A stretch of 64,000 nt of DNA from CAYPAV01 sp964408805 (GTDB lineage: Bacteria > Pseudomonadota > Alphaproteobacteria > UBA8366): NCBI GenBank assembly GCA_964408805.1, contig CAYPAV010000007.1:62001-126000 (forward strand). Direction: 5' to 3'. The notes beneath the pieces were generated by a model, which saw only the letters and a list, made by a program, of their open reading frames with translations, was not told where the DNA came from and did no database searches. Positions 8,320 through 17,188 of the stretch are shown one piece after another (the first letter of the stretch is position 1; the number at the start of each line of letters is the position of its first letter). A program made the position numbers and the translations under genes.

Positions 8320-10380
8320 ATGACCGTCGAGATCGCCTATTCAACCTGCCCCCACGATTGCCCGAGTACCTGTTTGCTTGAGGTCGAAAAGCTTTCGGAG
8401 ACCGAAATCGGGCGGATTCACGGCGCCAGGGACAACGACTACACGTCGGGCGTCGTGTGCGCCAAGGTGGCGCGGTATGCCGAGCGGGTGCACCACCCCG
8501 ACCGGTTGATGACGCCGCTCTGCCGAACCGGCGCCAAGGGTGTCGGAATGGAGGCCTTCGAGGAGATCACCTGGGACGAGGCGTTGGATGAGATCGCGGC
8601 CCGCTTCGCGGCGATAAAGGAAGAGTACGGCGGCGAGGCCATCTGGCCCTATCATTTCGCGGGTACCATGGGCTACGTCATGCGCGATGGGCTCGACCGG
8701 TTCCGCCATGCCTACGGCACCTCGCGTCAGCATTCGACGATCTGCACGACGTTGCCGGATTCCGGCTGGAACGCCGGGCACGGGATCAAACACGGCAACG
8801 ACCCGCGCGAGATCGCGGATGCCGATCTCGTCGTCGTCTGGGGCGGCAATCCGGTGACGACCCAGGTCAACGTGATGACCCATATCGCGAAGGCCCGGAA
8901 GGACCGCGGGGCCAAGCTGGTGGTGATCGACGTCTACCGGACGCCGACGGTGGAGGCCGCCGATCGCGCCTTCATCATCCGTCCGGGAACCGACGGCGCG
9001 CTCGCGACCGCCCTGATGCATATCTGTTTTCGCGACGGCTATGCCGATCGCGCCTATATGGCGAAATACGCAGACGTGCCGGACGAACTCGAGACCCATG
9101 TGCGCGACAAGACGCCGGAATGGGCGGCCCAGATCACCGGCCTTTCGGTCGACGATATCGAGGAGCTGGCGGCTCTTTACGGAAAGACCGCGCGTGCATT
9201 CATCCGTGTCGGCTATGGCTTTGCGCGTTCGCGGAACGGTGCCGTGAACATGCATGCGGTGACCTGCCTGCCCGTCGTCACGGGGAAATGGCTGAACAAG
9301 GGCGGCGGGTGTCTTTACGGCAATGTCGGCATCTATCCCGTCGATTGGACGTTGGTCATGGGGCTCGATGTTCGCGACAAATCGATCCGCGCCCTCGACA
9401 TGTGCCGCCTCGGCTCGATCCTTCTGGGCGACGAGACGGACCTGCAGGGCGGCCCGCCGGTGAAGGCGATGCTGATCCAGAACACCAACCCGGCCGTGGT
9501 TTGCCCGGACCAGATTAAGGTACATGAGGGCTTGAGGCGGGACGATCTTTTCACTGTCGTCCACGAGCAATTCATGACCGAGACCGCCGAGTTCGCCGAT
9601 ATCGTGCTGCCCGCGACCATGTTCCTCGAGCATGACGATATGTATACCGGCGGCGGGCATTCCTATTTCAGCGTTACCAAGCCTGTGATCGAAGCGCCCG
9701 GCGAATGTCGTAGCAACCACGAGGTGATGTGCGCGCTGGCGGCGCGGCTCGGCCTCGACCATCCGGGCTTCAAGATGACCGCTTGGGAGATCATCGAGGA
9801 GACCATGCGGCGCTCGGACATGCCCGAGGCCGAAGACCTTTGGGAAAGACATTGGCACGATTGCGTTCTCTCCGAGGACGAGATGCATTTCAAGAACGGG
9901 TTCGGTCATCCCGATGGCAAGTTCCGCTTCAAGCCGGATTGGGCGGCAATGGGTCCCGACTTCGAAAGCATGCCGTCGTTGCCGGGCTATCATACCAATA
10001 TCGACCTGCCGAACGACACCCATCCGTTCCGGATGGTGGCGGCCCCGGCTCGGAACTATCTGAATTCGAGCTTCACCGAAACGCCGACCAGCAAGAAGCG
10101 GGAAGGGCGTCCGACGATAAAGTTGCATCCTGATGATTTGGCGGCACTTGGCGTTGGGGCCGGTGATGTGGTCCGGGTCGGCAATCGGCAGGGCGATATC
10201 GAACTTCACGCCGAAGCCTTCGATGGTCTGCAGCGGGGCGTCGTCGTGGTCGAAAGTGTTTGGCCGAACAAGGCCCATCGCAAGGGCCGGGGCGTCAATG
10301 TTCTGATCAGCGCCGACCCCGGCCCGCCGAGGGGCGGCGGGGTGTTCCACGACACGGCGGTCTGGGTCCGGGCAGCTTGA
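8320..10380 (+). CDS. Molybdopterin-dependent oxidoreductase (DMSO reductase superfamily, Fe-S containing)
   Basis: A 686-residue molybdenum enzyme. I place the start at the ATG at 8320 because TCPHDCPSTCLLEVE then sits at residues 9-23, as is usual. An upstream in-frame start at 8236 would add 28 non-conserved residues. Cys10, Cys14, Cys18 and Cys47 bind an N-terminal [4Fe-4S] cluster. The molybdopterin-guanine-dinucleotide domains follow (VVWGGNPVTTQ, AMLIQNTNPAVVCPD, EFADIVLPATMFLEHDD) and a C-terminal molydop-binding barrel starts around residue 590. No twin-arginine signal is seen, so it probably acts in the cytoplasm. Substrate is unknown; relatives include biotin sulfoxide reductase, formate dehydrogenase and acetylene hydratase-like enzymes. 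No partner electron-transfer subunit is adjacent. Confidence 0.87.
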   Translation: MTVEIAYSTCPHDCPSTCLLEVEKLSETEIGRIHGARDNDYTSGVVCAKVARYAERVHHPDRLMTPLCRTGAKGVGMEAFEEITWDEALDEIAARFAAIKEEYGGEAIWPYHFAGTMGYVMRDGLDRFRHAYGTSRQHSTICTTLPDSGWNAGHGIKHGNDPREIADADLVVVWGGNPVTTQVNVMTHIAKARKDRGAKLVVIDVYRTPTVEAADRAFIIRPGTDGALATALMHICFRDGYADRAYMAKYADVPDELETHVRDKTPEWAAQITGLSVDDIEELAALYGKTARAFIRVGYGFARSRNGAVNMHAVTCLPVVTGKWLNKGGGCLYGNVGIYPVDWTLVMGLDVRDKSIRALDMCRLGSILLGDETDLQGGPPVKAMLIQNTNPAVVCPDQIKVHEGLRRDDLFTVVHEQFMTETAEFADIVLPATMFLEHDDMYTGGGHSYFSVTKPVIEAPGECRSNHEVMCALAARLGLDHPGFKMTAWEIIEETMRRSDMPEAEDLWERHWHDCVLSEDEMHFKNGFGHPDGKFRFKPDWAAMGPDFESMPSLPGYHTNIDLPNDTHPFRMVAAPARNYLNSSFTETPTSKKREGRPTIKLHPDDLAALGVGAGDVVRVGNRQGDIELHAEAFDGLQRGVVVVESVWPNKAHRKGRGVNVLISADPGPPRGGGVFHDTAVWVRAA

Positions 10381-10397
10381 CGCGGATTACCGGGTCT

Positions 10398-11891
10398 ATG
10401 CGCGCCCGAAAGTCACTCATTGTGGGTTTCGCCGTCATTCTGGCGGCGGCAAGTGGCGCCGTCCCCGCTTCGGCTCAGGAAACAAACAAGAAATGCACAC
10501 CGCCGGTGATCCACGGCAAATCGCTCGAGACGACTCCCCACAACGTCCTCTCGAAAATCTTGATCAAGGCCGGTCTCGGCAGTGCGAAGGTGACCAGCAC
10601 CTACCGAAAGGTCGAAAGCCAAGTCGACGAGATGATCAAGGATGCGAACAATTACGGTTTTAAGGCCTTGTACAAGCGCTACTGCTGGGTCGGTGATACC
10701 GCCATCGATGTCTGCAAGGCCGGTCAGGCGAAGGGTTTCGAGGATTTGGACGGCTACAACGATGTCATCGGCGGGAAGAAGTCCAAACCGAAGCCTAAAC
10801 CTAAACCTAAGGCGCCCCCACCCGAACCGTCCCAACCTCGTTCGTTCTTCGAGGGCGCCGGCTATCGTTGCTACAATTATCCGGGCTCCTACGGAGGCAC
10901 CAAGACAGGCGTCTGGAAGACGGACTGTAGCGAACTCGCGGATGCGCGCGCCGCGGGGAAGGACGATGCGAATTGCACCGCATCTCGCGACGACATGGTC
11001 GCGATGGTCAAGAAGAACCTGAAGAAGAACCGGGCACAACACCCCAGCGTCCACTGTCTTCGCCATGTGAGTTCGAAGTATTACACCTTCGACGTGTCAC
11101 CGAAATCGATCAAAGATCATGCGGCTTTCGTCAAGGCGGTGAACGGATATGTGCCGGCGAGTGCGATCGCACGGTTTTTCTATCCGGGCGACGGCAAGGG
11201 AAAGGAGCGTGCCTTCCATCTCGAAATTCCGAAATCCCATGTCGACACCAAGGCGCCATGTACCGAGCCCCCGCCGCCCCCGCCACCAGCTAGGATTGGA
11301 TTGAGCGGGAGTTGGACGGTCGATTCGAAGACGATTCTGTCCTGCGGATCTTTCGCTACCGACAAGGGGACGCTGACGATCAGGGGCGGCCAGAACGGAT
11401 ATTATCAGGGAACCTATCAGGGGAGCGCAATCGCCTTCAACAGCCCCGCCTGCCGTCGAATCGGAACCTTTCCTTGTACGGTTCACTTCTTCACCGTGCG
11501 TGCCTCGTTGCGGGAGTTCGGTTCGCAAGTGCGGATACGGCTCGGGTCTGACGGGACCCAATGCACGCGCCGCCAGCAGCGGAATTATCTCAAGCAGTCG
11601 GACGATTCCATGTATATGCGGCGCATCGTGCCGCAGGTGGGCATGGTCGTTCTCAGCCGGATTTCGCGGCCATCCGCCACCTCCGCAACCGCGATCGAGA
11701 CTCTGGAGAGTCAACCCGCGACCGCGCGGGACGACACGTATTCGGGTGATACCTTTCACGGATTCGAGCGTATCGGCGGCGGTTCACGCAAAGTCGCACC
11801 TCGTCGCTCGCCGCCGGCACCCGCGCCGGGTGGCGGTGCCAAGAAGAGATGTTCGGCCAACGATATCCTCAGAGGTGCGCCTGGCTGCTAG
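10398..11891 (+). CDS. Secreted cysteine-rich multidomain protein of unknown function
   Basis: A 497-residue protein starting at the ATG at 10398; the frame is open further upstream but overlaps the preceding gene. The N-terminus is a Sec signal peptide (MRARKSLIVGFAVILAAASG, then ASA-Q). The mature protein reads as modules: a Cys-containing domain to about residue 128; a Lys-Pro linker (KPKPKPKPKAPPPEP); a second Cys-rich domain (EGAGYRCYNYPGSYGG to about 290); a poly-Pro hinge; and a beta-rich domain starting SGSWTVDSKT with a GTLTIRGGQNGYYQGTY segment, which resembles a small beta barrel. The tail is Pro/Ala-rich and ends with two cysteines. No family recognised. It precedes the VWA and J-protein genes on the same strand. 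Confidence 0.72.
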   Translation: MRARKSLIVGFAVILAAASGAVPASAQETNKKCTPPVIHGKSLETTPHNVLSKILIKAGLGSAKVTSTYRKVESQVDEMIKDANNYGFKALYKRYCWVGDTAIDVCKAGQAKGFEDLDGYNDVIGGKKSKPKPKPKPKAPPPEPSQPRSFFEGAGYRCYNYPGSYGGTKTGVWKTDCSELADARAAGKDDANCTASRDDMVAMVKKNLKKNRAQHPSVHCLRHVSSKYYTFDVSPKSIKDHAAFVKAVNGYVPASAIARFFYPGDGKGKERAFHLEIPKSHVDTKAPCTEPPPPPPPARIGLSGSWTVDSKTILSCGSFATDKGTLTIRGGQNGYYQGTYQGSAIAFNSPACRRIGTFPCTVHFFTVRASLREFGSQVRIRLGSDGTQCTRRQQRNYLKQSDDSMYMRRIVPQVGMVVLSRISRPSATSATAIETLESQPATARDDTYSGDTFHGFERIGGGSRKVAPRRSPPAPAPGGGAKKRCSANDILRGAPGC

Positions 11892-11958
11892 CCCAAACGA
11901 TGGTCGATTCCGTCCTCCGGACTGGACGCGCCCCCCCATGATCGCCTTATAAAAGAGC

Positions 11959-12666
11959 ATGGCGAAGCTACCGGTATCAAATGAGAGCGAGGTCGACGCC
12001 TTCCTGAAGAAGGTTGCCGACGCACCGCCGCCGACGAGCAAGGGCCCCGGCGAGCGGGGGCGCCTGATCTTTGCGATGGACGCCACCGCCAGCCGTGAGC
12101 CGACCTGGGACCAAGCCTGCCAAATCCAGGGTGAGATGTTCAGCGAGACCGCGGCTTTGGGCGGGCTGGAGGTGCAGCTCGTCTATTATCGCGGTTTTGG
12201 CGAATGCCGGGCCAGCAAGTGGGCGCCGAACGCAAAGGAATTGCTGCGACTGATGACCGGGGTTTCCTGCCGGGGCGGGCAGACCCAGATCGCCAAGCTG
12301 CTCGATCACGCCAAACGCGAGAGCGAAAAGCGCGCCGTCAACGCGCTCGTTTTCGTCGGCGATGCGATGGAGGAGGATATCGACGCCGTCTGTCACAAGG
12401 CGGGCGAGTTGGGGCTTCTCGGCGTTCCCGCCTTTCTGTTCCACGAGGGCGGTGATCCGATCGCCGAGCGCGCGTTTCGCGAGATCGCCCGCCTGACGCG
12501 CGGTGCCTATTGCCGGTTCGACGCCGGCAGCGCGCGACAGCTGAAAGAATTGCTCTCCGCCGTTGCGGTCTATGCAGCGGGCGGTCGCCAGGCGCTGCTT
12601 GATTACGGTACCAAGACCGGCGGCGAGGTGCTGCGCCTGACGCATCAGATGCGGGGCAGGGGCTGA
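11959..12666 (+). CDS. VWA-domain protein
   Basis: A 235-residue cytosolic protein built around one von Willebrand factor A domain. The metal-ion-dependent adhesion site starts with DATAS (Asp41-Ser45, matching DxSxS). A Thr in GGQTQI and an Asp in ALVFVGDAMEED provide the later MIDAS positions. No signal peptide or membrane segment is seen. Its stop is only 5 bp from the start of the membrane J-protein gene, so the two are surely co-transcribed and translationally close. Bacterial VWA proteins often act with AAA+ or chaperone partners; a joint role with the J protein is inferred from the pairing only. Confidence 0.83.
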   Translation: MAKLPVSNESEVDAFLKKVADAPPPTSKGPGERGRLIFAMDATASREPTWDQACQIQGEMFSETAALGGLEVQLVYYRGFGECRASKWAPNAKELLRLMTGVSCRGGQTQIAKLLDHAKRESEKRAVNALVFVGDAMEEDIDAVCHKAGELGLLGVPAFLFHEGGDPIAERAFREIARLTRGAYCRFDAGSARQLKELLSAVAVYAAGGRQALLDYGTKTGGEVLRLTHQMRGRG

Positions 12667-12671
12667 ACCCG

Positions 12672-13412
12672 ATGGGATGGTTTCTCTTCGGCGTGGCGTT
12701 ATTGGCGGCGGCGGTGTTTCTGGCGCGCTGGTATACGACGACGACGCCGGAGACCTTGTGGCGCGCGATCCGTTGGATCGGCATCGGGATCGCGGGCGCG
12801 CTGGTCCTGTTTTTTCTTTTTCGCGGCGGGTTTCATTTCCTTTGGGTGCTGGCGGTCTTTCTCCTGCCCTGGCTGCTGCGCGCGCGGGCAATACGAAACG
12901 TCGCCAAATCGGCGCGCGGGCCGTCCGGCGGACAGCGCTCCACCGTGCGCACCCGCTTCGTCGATATGGAACTCGACCACGATACGGGCGAGATGGACGG
13001 CATCGTGAAGCGGGGCGCGCAAAAGAGGCGCCGGCTTTCCGACATGGCCCTCGACGATCTGATCGACCTGCTTCGAGAAGCCGCGGCGGAGGATGCGCAA
13101 TCGGCCCAGGTCGTGCAGGCCTACCTCGACCGTATGCATGGGTCAGATTGGCGCGAGGCCGCGGGAGCCGCAGGGGTCGATGGGGGGGAGCATCAAGGGT
13201 CGGGCGGGAATCGGGATCGCGGCGCCGCCAGTACCGGCCGAATGTCGCGGGCGGAGGCCTTCGACGTATTGGGTCTTTCGGCCGATGCTGGCGAGGACGA
13301 CATCAAGGCTGCCCATCGTAAACTCATTCGCGAATACCATCCCGATCACGGCGGCTCCGACTATCTCGCCGCCAAGATCAACGAGGCCAAGGATGTGTTG
13401 CTCGGGGATTGA
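12672..13412 (+). CDS. Membrane-anchored J-domain protein (Pam18/Tim14-like layout)
   Basis: A 246-residue protein with two to three N-terminal membrane segments (GWFLFGVALLAAAVFLA; WIGIGIAGALVLFFLF; FLWVLAVFLLPWLL). A charged middle and a glycine-rich linker follow, then a J domain occupying the last 55 or so residues. The J domain has FDVLGLSADAGEDDIKAAHRKL and the invariant HPD at 223-225, which stimulates Hsp70 ATPase. An N-terminal anchor with the J domain at the extreme C-terminus is the layout of mitochondrial Pam18/Tim14 and its alphaproteobacterial relatives. It probably recruits DnaK to the inner membrane. It is paired with the VWA gene 5 bp upstream. Confidence 0.85.
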   Translation: MGWFLFGVALLAAAVFLARWYTTTTPETLWRAIRWIGIGIAGALVLFFLFRGGFHFLWVLAVFLLPWLLRARAIRNVAKSARGPSGGQRSTVRTRFVDMELDHDTGEMDGIVKRGAQKRRRLSDMALDDLIDLLREAAAEDAQSAQVVQAYLDRMHGSDWREAAGAAGVDGGEHQGSGGNRDRGAASTGRMSRAEAFDVLGLSADAGEDDIKAAHRKLIREYHPDHGGSDYLAAKINEAKDVLLGD

Positions 13413-13511
13413 GATGACCGTTGGTAGGAGGGTCCGTGGTTGCCGGGAAATGGTCGATGTGGCAGATAGGCGCCGCAATCTGTTCTGATTGGATAAAATA
13501 CGAACGCATTC

Positions 13512-14396
13512 ATGACCGAAGGTGGACCACGCATTCGAAAGGCGGTCTTTCCCGTGGCCGGGCTCGGCACGCGGTTTTTGCCGGCGACCAAGGCGGTGCC
13601 GAAGGAGATGCTGCCGATCGTCGACCGGCCGTTGATCCAATATGCAGTCGACGAGGCGGCAGCAGCGGGGATCGAGGAGTTCATCTTCGTCACCGCCCCC
13701 GAGAAGCAGGCGATCCAGGCGTATTTCGAACCGGCCAAGACGCTTGAGGACTCGTTGCGGGGGCAGGGGAAGAAAGATCTTCTGGAACTCGTCGAGGGTG
13801 TGATCCCTTCCGGCGCGAGCTTTGCGTATACGATTCAGGAAGAGCCCCTCGGTCTCGGCCATGCGGTCTGGTGCGCGCGGGAATTGGTTGGGGACGAGGC
13901 GTTCGCCGTTCTGCTGCCGGACGATGTCGTGATGGCGGAGATACCGTGTCTGGCACAGCTCGTCTTGGTCGCGGCCGAGACCGGCGGCAATGTCGTTGCA
14001 GTCGAGAACGTGCCGGCGGATCAAACCGCCCGCTATGGCGTATTGGATATCGAGACGGAGGAAGGTCGGCTGGCCACGGTCCGCGGGTTGGTCGAGAAAC
14101 CCGACCCGGCGGAAGCCCCGTCGACGCTCGCCATTATCGGGCGCTATATCCTGCGGCCGGACGTCTTCGATCACCTCTCGAAGTTCGAGACCGGGGTCGG
14201 CGGCGAGATCCAATTGACCGATGCGATGGCGCGGATGTTGGGGGCGACGCCCTTCCATGGGCTCCGCTTCGATGGGCGGCGCTTCGATTGCGGCGGCAAG
14301 GCGGGCTTCCTCGAGGCCAATATCGCCTTCGCGCTGGCCCGCGACGATCTGGCGCAGACCATGCGGGAGATACTTGCCGCCTATGGCGAATCGTAA
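13512..14396 (+). CDS. galU: UTP--glucose-1-phosphate uridylyltransferase
   Basis: A 294-residue nucleotidyltransferase making UDP-glucose from UTP and glucose-1-phosphate. The N-terminal motif GLGTRFLPATKAVPKEMLPIVDRP is the full GalU signature and includes the uridine-binding and catalytic positions. Later motifs are LGLGHAVWCAR, VLLPDDV, GLVEKP and GGKAGFLEAN. Length is typical. It opens a three-gene operon with ugd and a phosphohexomutase that feeds UDP-glucose and UDP-glucuronate to surface polysaccharide synthesis. The ATG follows a 99-bp gap after the J-protein gene. Confidence 0.96.
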   Translation: MTEGGPRIRKAVFPVAGLGTRFLPATKAVPKEMLPIVDRPLIQYAVDEAAAAGIEEFIFVTAPEKQAIQAYFEPAKTLEDSLRGQGKKDLLELVEGVIPSGASFAYTIQEEPLGLGHAVWCARELVGDEAFAVLLPDDVVMAEIPCLAQLVLVAAETGGNVVAVENVPADQTARYGVLDIETEEGRLATVRGLVEKPDPAEAPSTLAIIGRYILRPDVFDHLSKFETGVGGEIQLTDAMARMLGATPFHGLRFDGRRFDCGGKAGFLEANIAFALARDDLAQTMREILAAYGES

Positions 14397-14468
14397 TATC
14401 GAGACGCGCCTGAAGCTGGCCCGAGTGGATTTGTCCATCAGGGCCAAGCCCGCTGAAAGAGAGTTGCC

Positions 14469-15794
14469 ATGCGAATAGCGATGATCGGCACCGGCTATGT
14501 CGGCCTCGTCTCGGGCGCCTGTTTCTCGGAATTCGGAATCGACGTCACCTGCGTCGACGTAGAAAAGGCGAAGATCGATCGCTTGCGGCGCGGCGAAATA
14601 CCGATTTTCGAACCCGGCCTCGACGCTCTTGTCGAGAGCAATATCGCGGCGGGACGGCTGGAATTCACGACCGATCTGGCGGCGACCGTGGGCGCGGCCG
14701 ATGCCGTCTTCATCGCCGTCGGCACGCCGAGCCGACGCGGCGACGGTCATGCGGATCTGACCTACGTCTATGCGGCCGCCGAACAGATCGCTTCGGCGCT
14801 CGACGGCTATACCGTGGTCGTGACGAAGTCGACCGTTCCGGTCGGCACGGGTGACGAGGTCGCGCGAATTCTCCGCAAGACCCGGCCGGATGCCGAGTTC
14901 GACGTCGTTTCCAACCCTGAATTCCTGAGAGAGGGCTCGGCGATCGAGGATTTCATGCGGCCGGACCGGGTGGTGATCGGCGCCGAGAGCGAACGGTCGC
15001 AAGAGGTCATGTCGGCGCTCTATCGTCCGCTCTTCCTGATCGAGACCCCGATCCTGTTCACCAACCGGGAGACCGCGGAACTCATTAAATACGCAACCAA
15101 TGCCTTTCTCGCGACCAAGATCAGTTTCATCAACGAACTCGCCGATCTTTGCGAACAGGTTGGGGCCGATGTTCGCGATGTCTCCAGGGGGCTTGGGCTC
15201 GACGGACGCATCGGCCGCAAATTCCTGCATCCGGGTCCGGGATACGGCGGCTCCTGCTTTCCGAAGGATACGCTGGCCTTGGTGCGAACGGCACAGGACG
15301 CGGGCACGCCGACCAGGATCGTCGAGGCGGTTGTTGCCGTCAACGACGCGCGCAAGAAGCGGATGGGGGATCGCATCATCGCCGCTTGCGGCGGGTCGGT
15401 GGCGGACAAGACAATCGGCATGCTCGGCGTTACCTTCAAGCCCAATACCGACGACATGCGCGAGAGCCCGAGCGTGGACATCGTCGCCGCACTCGAGGCG
15501 GCGGGAGCGACGGTTCGTGCCTTCGATCCCGCGGGAATGGATGAGGCGCGCCCCATGATGCCGGACGTGGTCTGGTGCGAGGATGCCTACGATGCTGTCG
15601 ACGGCGCCGATGTTTTGGTCCTTGTGACCGAGTGGAACGAGTTTCGCTTGCTCGATCTGGCGCGATTGAAGGCAACGCTTCGAGCGCCCGTGGTCGTCGA
15701 TTTGCGGAACGTCTACGACCCGGCGGAGATGGTGGCGGCGGGGTTTCAATATACTTGCATCGGACGGCCCAAGGCCGGGGACGCCCCCGAATGA
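14469..15794 (+). CDS. ugd: UDP-glucose 6-dehydrogenase
   Basis: A 441-residue enzyme that oxidises UDP-glucose twice to UDP-glucuronate with NAD+. The N-terminal Rossmann motif is IGTGYVGLVSGACFSEFG. STVPVGTG and NPEFLREGSAIEDF are present. The catalytic Cys lies in GPGYGGSCFPKDT, and the C-terminal UDP-binding domain begins near GVTFKPNTDDMRESPS. A GAGAG ribosome-binding site precedes the ATG. The gene sits 72 bp after galU, and its TGA overlaps the ATG of the phosphohexomutase (ATGA at 15791-15794), indicating translational coupling. Confidence 0.96.
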   Translation: MRIAMIGTGYVGLVSGACFSEFGIDVTCVDVEKAKIDRLRRGEIPIFEPGLDALVESNIAAGRLEFTTDLAATVGAADAVFIAVGTPSRRGDGHADLTYVYAAAEQIASALDGYTVVVTKSTVPVGTGDEVARILRKTRPDAEFDVVSNPEFLREGSAIEDFMRPDRVVIGAESERSQEVMSALYRPLFLIETPILFTNRETAELIKYATNAFLATKISFINELADLCEQVGADVRDVSRGLGLDGRIGRKFLHPGPGYGGSCFPKDTLALVRTAQDAGTPTRIVEAVVAVNDARKKRMGDRIIAACGGSVADKTIGMLGVTFKPNTDDMRESPSVDIVAALEAAGATVRAFDPAGMDEARPMMPDVVWCEDAYDAVDGADVLVLVTEWNEFRLLDLARLKATLRAPVVVDLRNVYDPAEMVAAGFQYTCIGRPKAGDAPE

Positions 15795-17170
15795 CCGGTC
15801 ACCGGTTCGACTCGACAATTCTCCGGAAATACGACATCCGCGGCATCGTGGGCGAGACCCTGTCGGCGGCCGACGCCGAGGCGATCGGCCGGACCTTTGC
15901 TTCTATCGTCGCCGAGCGCGGCGGGCGCTTCATCTGCCTCGGCCGCGACGGCCGGTTGAGCTCGCCCGAACTGGGCGACGCGCTTTGTGCCGGCGCGAAA
16001 GCGGCTGGGGTGGCGGTCGTCGATATCGGTCTCGCGGCGACGCCGATGCTCTACTACGCCTCGAAGGTGCTGAACGCCGATGGCGCGGTAATGGTGACGG
16101 GTTCGCACAATCCCCCCGATTACAACGGGTTCAAGATGGTGCTCGAGAACGGGCCGTTCTGGGGCGAGATGATTCAGGCTTTCGGCGCGCGCGCCGCTGC
16201 TGGCGAATGGCGCGACGGCGTCGGGCAATCGATGACGCTCGACGTTCTCGATGCCTATGTCGGCCGTCTTCGTCAGGATTACGGCACCGAGCGGGCGCTC
16301 AAGGTCGCCTGGGATGTCGGCAACGCGTCGGTCGGGCCGGCCGTATGTCGTTTGGCCGCCAGCCTGCCGGGCGAGCAGGTTGTTCTGAACGAAGATGTCG
16401 ATGGAACCTTTCCGGCCCATCATCCGGATCCGACCGTGCCGGAGAACCTGCTTCAGCTCCAGGACGCGGTCAGAGGGATGCATTGCGATTTAGGGGTCGC
16501 CTTCGACGGGGATGGGGATCGAATAGGCGTGGTCGACGGCGAAGGGCGGGTTCTTTGGGGTGATCAGATCTTGGCGCTCTATGCGGCCGAGCTCCTGTCG
16601 CGCCGGCCCGGCGAGAAGATCATCGCCGACGTGAAGGCAAGCCAGATGCTGTTCGACGAGGTGACGCGGCTCGGCGGCGAGCCCATCATGGCGGCGCCCG
16701 GCCATTCGATCATCAAATCGCTGATGGTCGAGAGTGGGGCGCCGCTGGCGGGCGAAATGAGCGGGCACGTCTTCTTTGCCGACGGTTACTACGGCTATGA
16801 CGATGCACTTTACGCCGCGGTACGGCTGCTCGACATCGTGGCGAAATCGGACCGGAGCCTGGCGCAGATGATCGACGCATTGCCGCACATGGTGAATACG
16901 CCGGAATTGCGCTTCGATGTGACGGAGGCCCGAAAATTCGAGATCGTTGACGAGGTAAAGGCCCGTCTCGCGGCGGATGGGGCCGATGTCAATGATGTCG
17001 ACGGGGTCCGGGTCAACGGCCCCGACGGTTGGTGGCTGTTGCGGGCGTCGAATACGCAGAACGCATTGGTCGGGCGCTGCGAATCGTCGAACGAGGAAGG
17101 CTTGGCGCGTCTGAAGACAGCCCTCGGCGAGCAATTGCGGGCCTCGGGCGTCGATGCACCCGCCTTTTGA
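15791..17170 (+). CDS. Phosphomannomutase/phosphoglucomutase
   Basis: A 459-residue alpha-D-phosphohexomutase of the AlgC/ManB type, interconverting the 1- and 6-phosphates of glucose or mannose. The active-site phosphoserine loop is VTGSHNPPDYNGFK, the metal-binding loop is FDGDGDRIGVVD, the sugar-specificity loop is GEMSGHVFF, and the C-terminal phosphate-binding RASNTQN is present. The start at 15791 was chosen because it overlaps the ugd stop by 4 bp and gives MTGHRFDSTILRKYDIRGIVGE, the normal N-terminus. It completes the galU-ugd operon by supplying glucose-1-phosphate. Confidence 0.94.
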   Translation: MTGHRFDSTILRKYDIRGIVGETLSAADAEAIGRTFASIVAERGGRFICLGRDGRLSSPELGDALCAGAKAAGVAVVDIGLAATPMLYYASKVLNADGAVMVTGSHNPPDYNGFKMVLENGPFWGEMIQAFGARAAAGEWRDGVGQSMTLDVLDAYVGRLRQDYGTERALKVAWDVGNASVGPAVCRLAASLPGEQVVLNEDVDGTFPAHHPDPTVPENLLQLQDAVRGMHCDLGVAFDGDGDRIGVVDGEGRVLWGDQILALYAAELLSRRPGEKIIADVKASQMLFDEVTRLGGEPIMAAPGHSIIKSLMVESGAPLAGEMSGHVFFADGYYGYDDALYAAVRLLDIVAKSDRSLAQMIDALPHMVNTPELRFDVTEARKFEIVDEVKARLAADGADVNDVDGVRVNGPDGWWLLRASNTQNALVGRCESSNEEGLARLKTALGEQLRASGVDAPAF

Positions 17171-17188
17171 AACCTTGACGCTGGAAGC

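Noticed and set aside
8341..10350. A 669-codon minus-strand frame opposite the molybdopterin oxidoreductase
   Set aside because: Antisense shadow: composition is His/Arg/Asp-rich and no motif is seen, while the plus-strand frame has every family motif.
13143..15818. An 891-codon open frame on the minus strand across the J-protein gene 3' end, galU and ugd
   Set aside because: It lies wholly antisense to well-conserved genes, has no recognisable domain, and is rich in Arg and Asp as expected for mirror frames of GC-rich codons.
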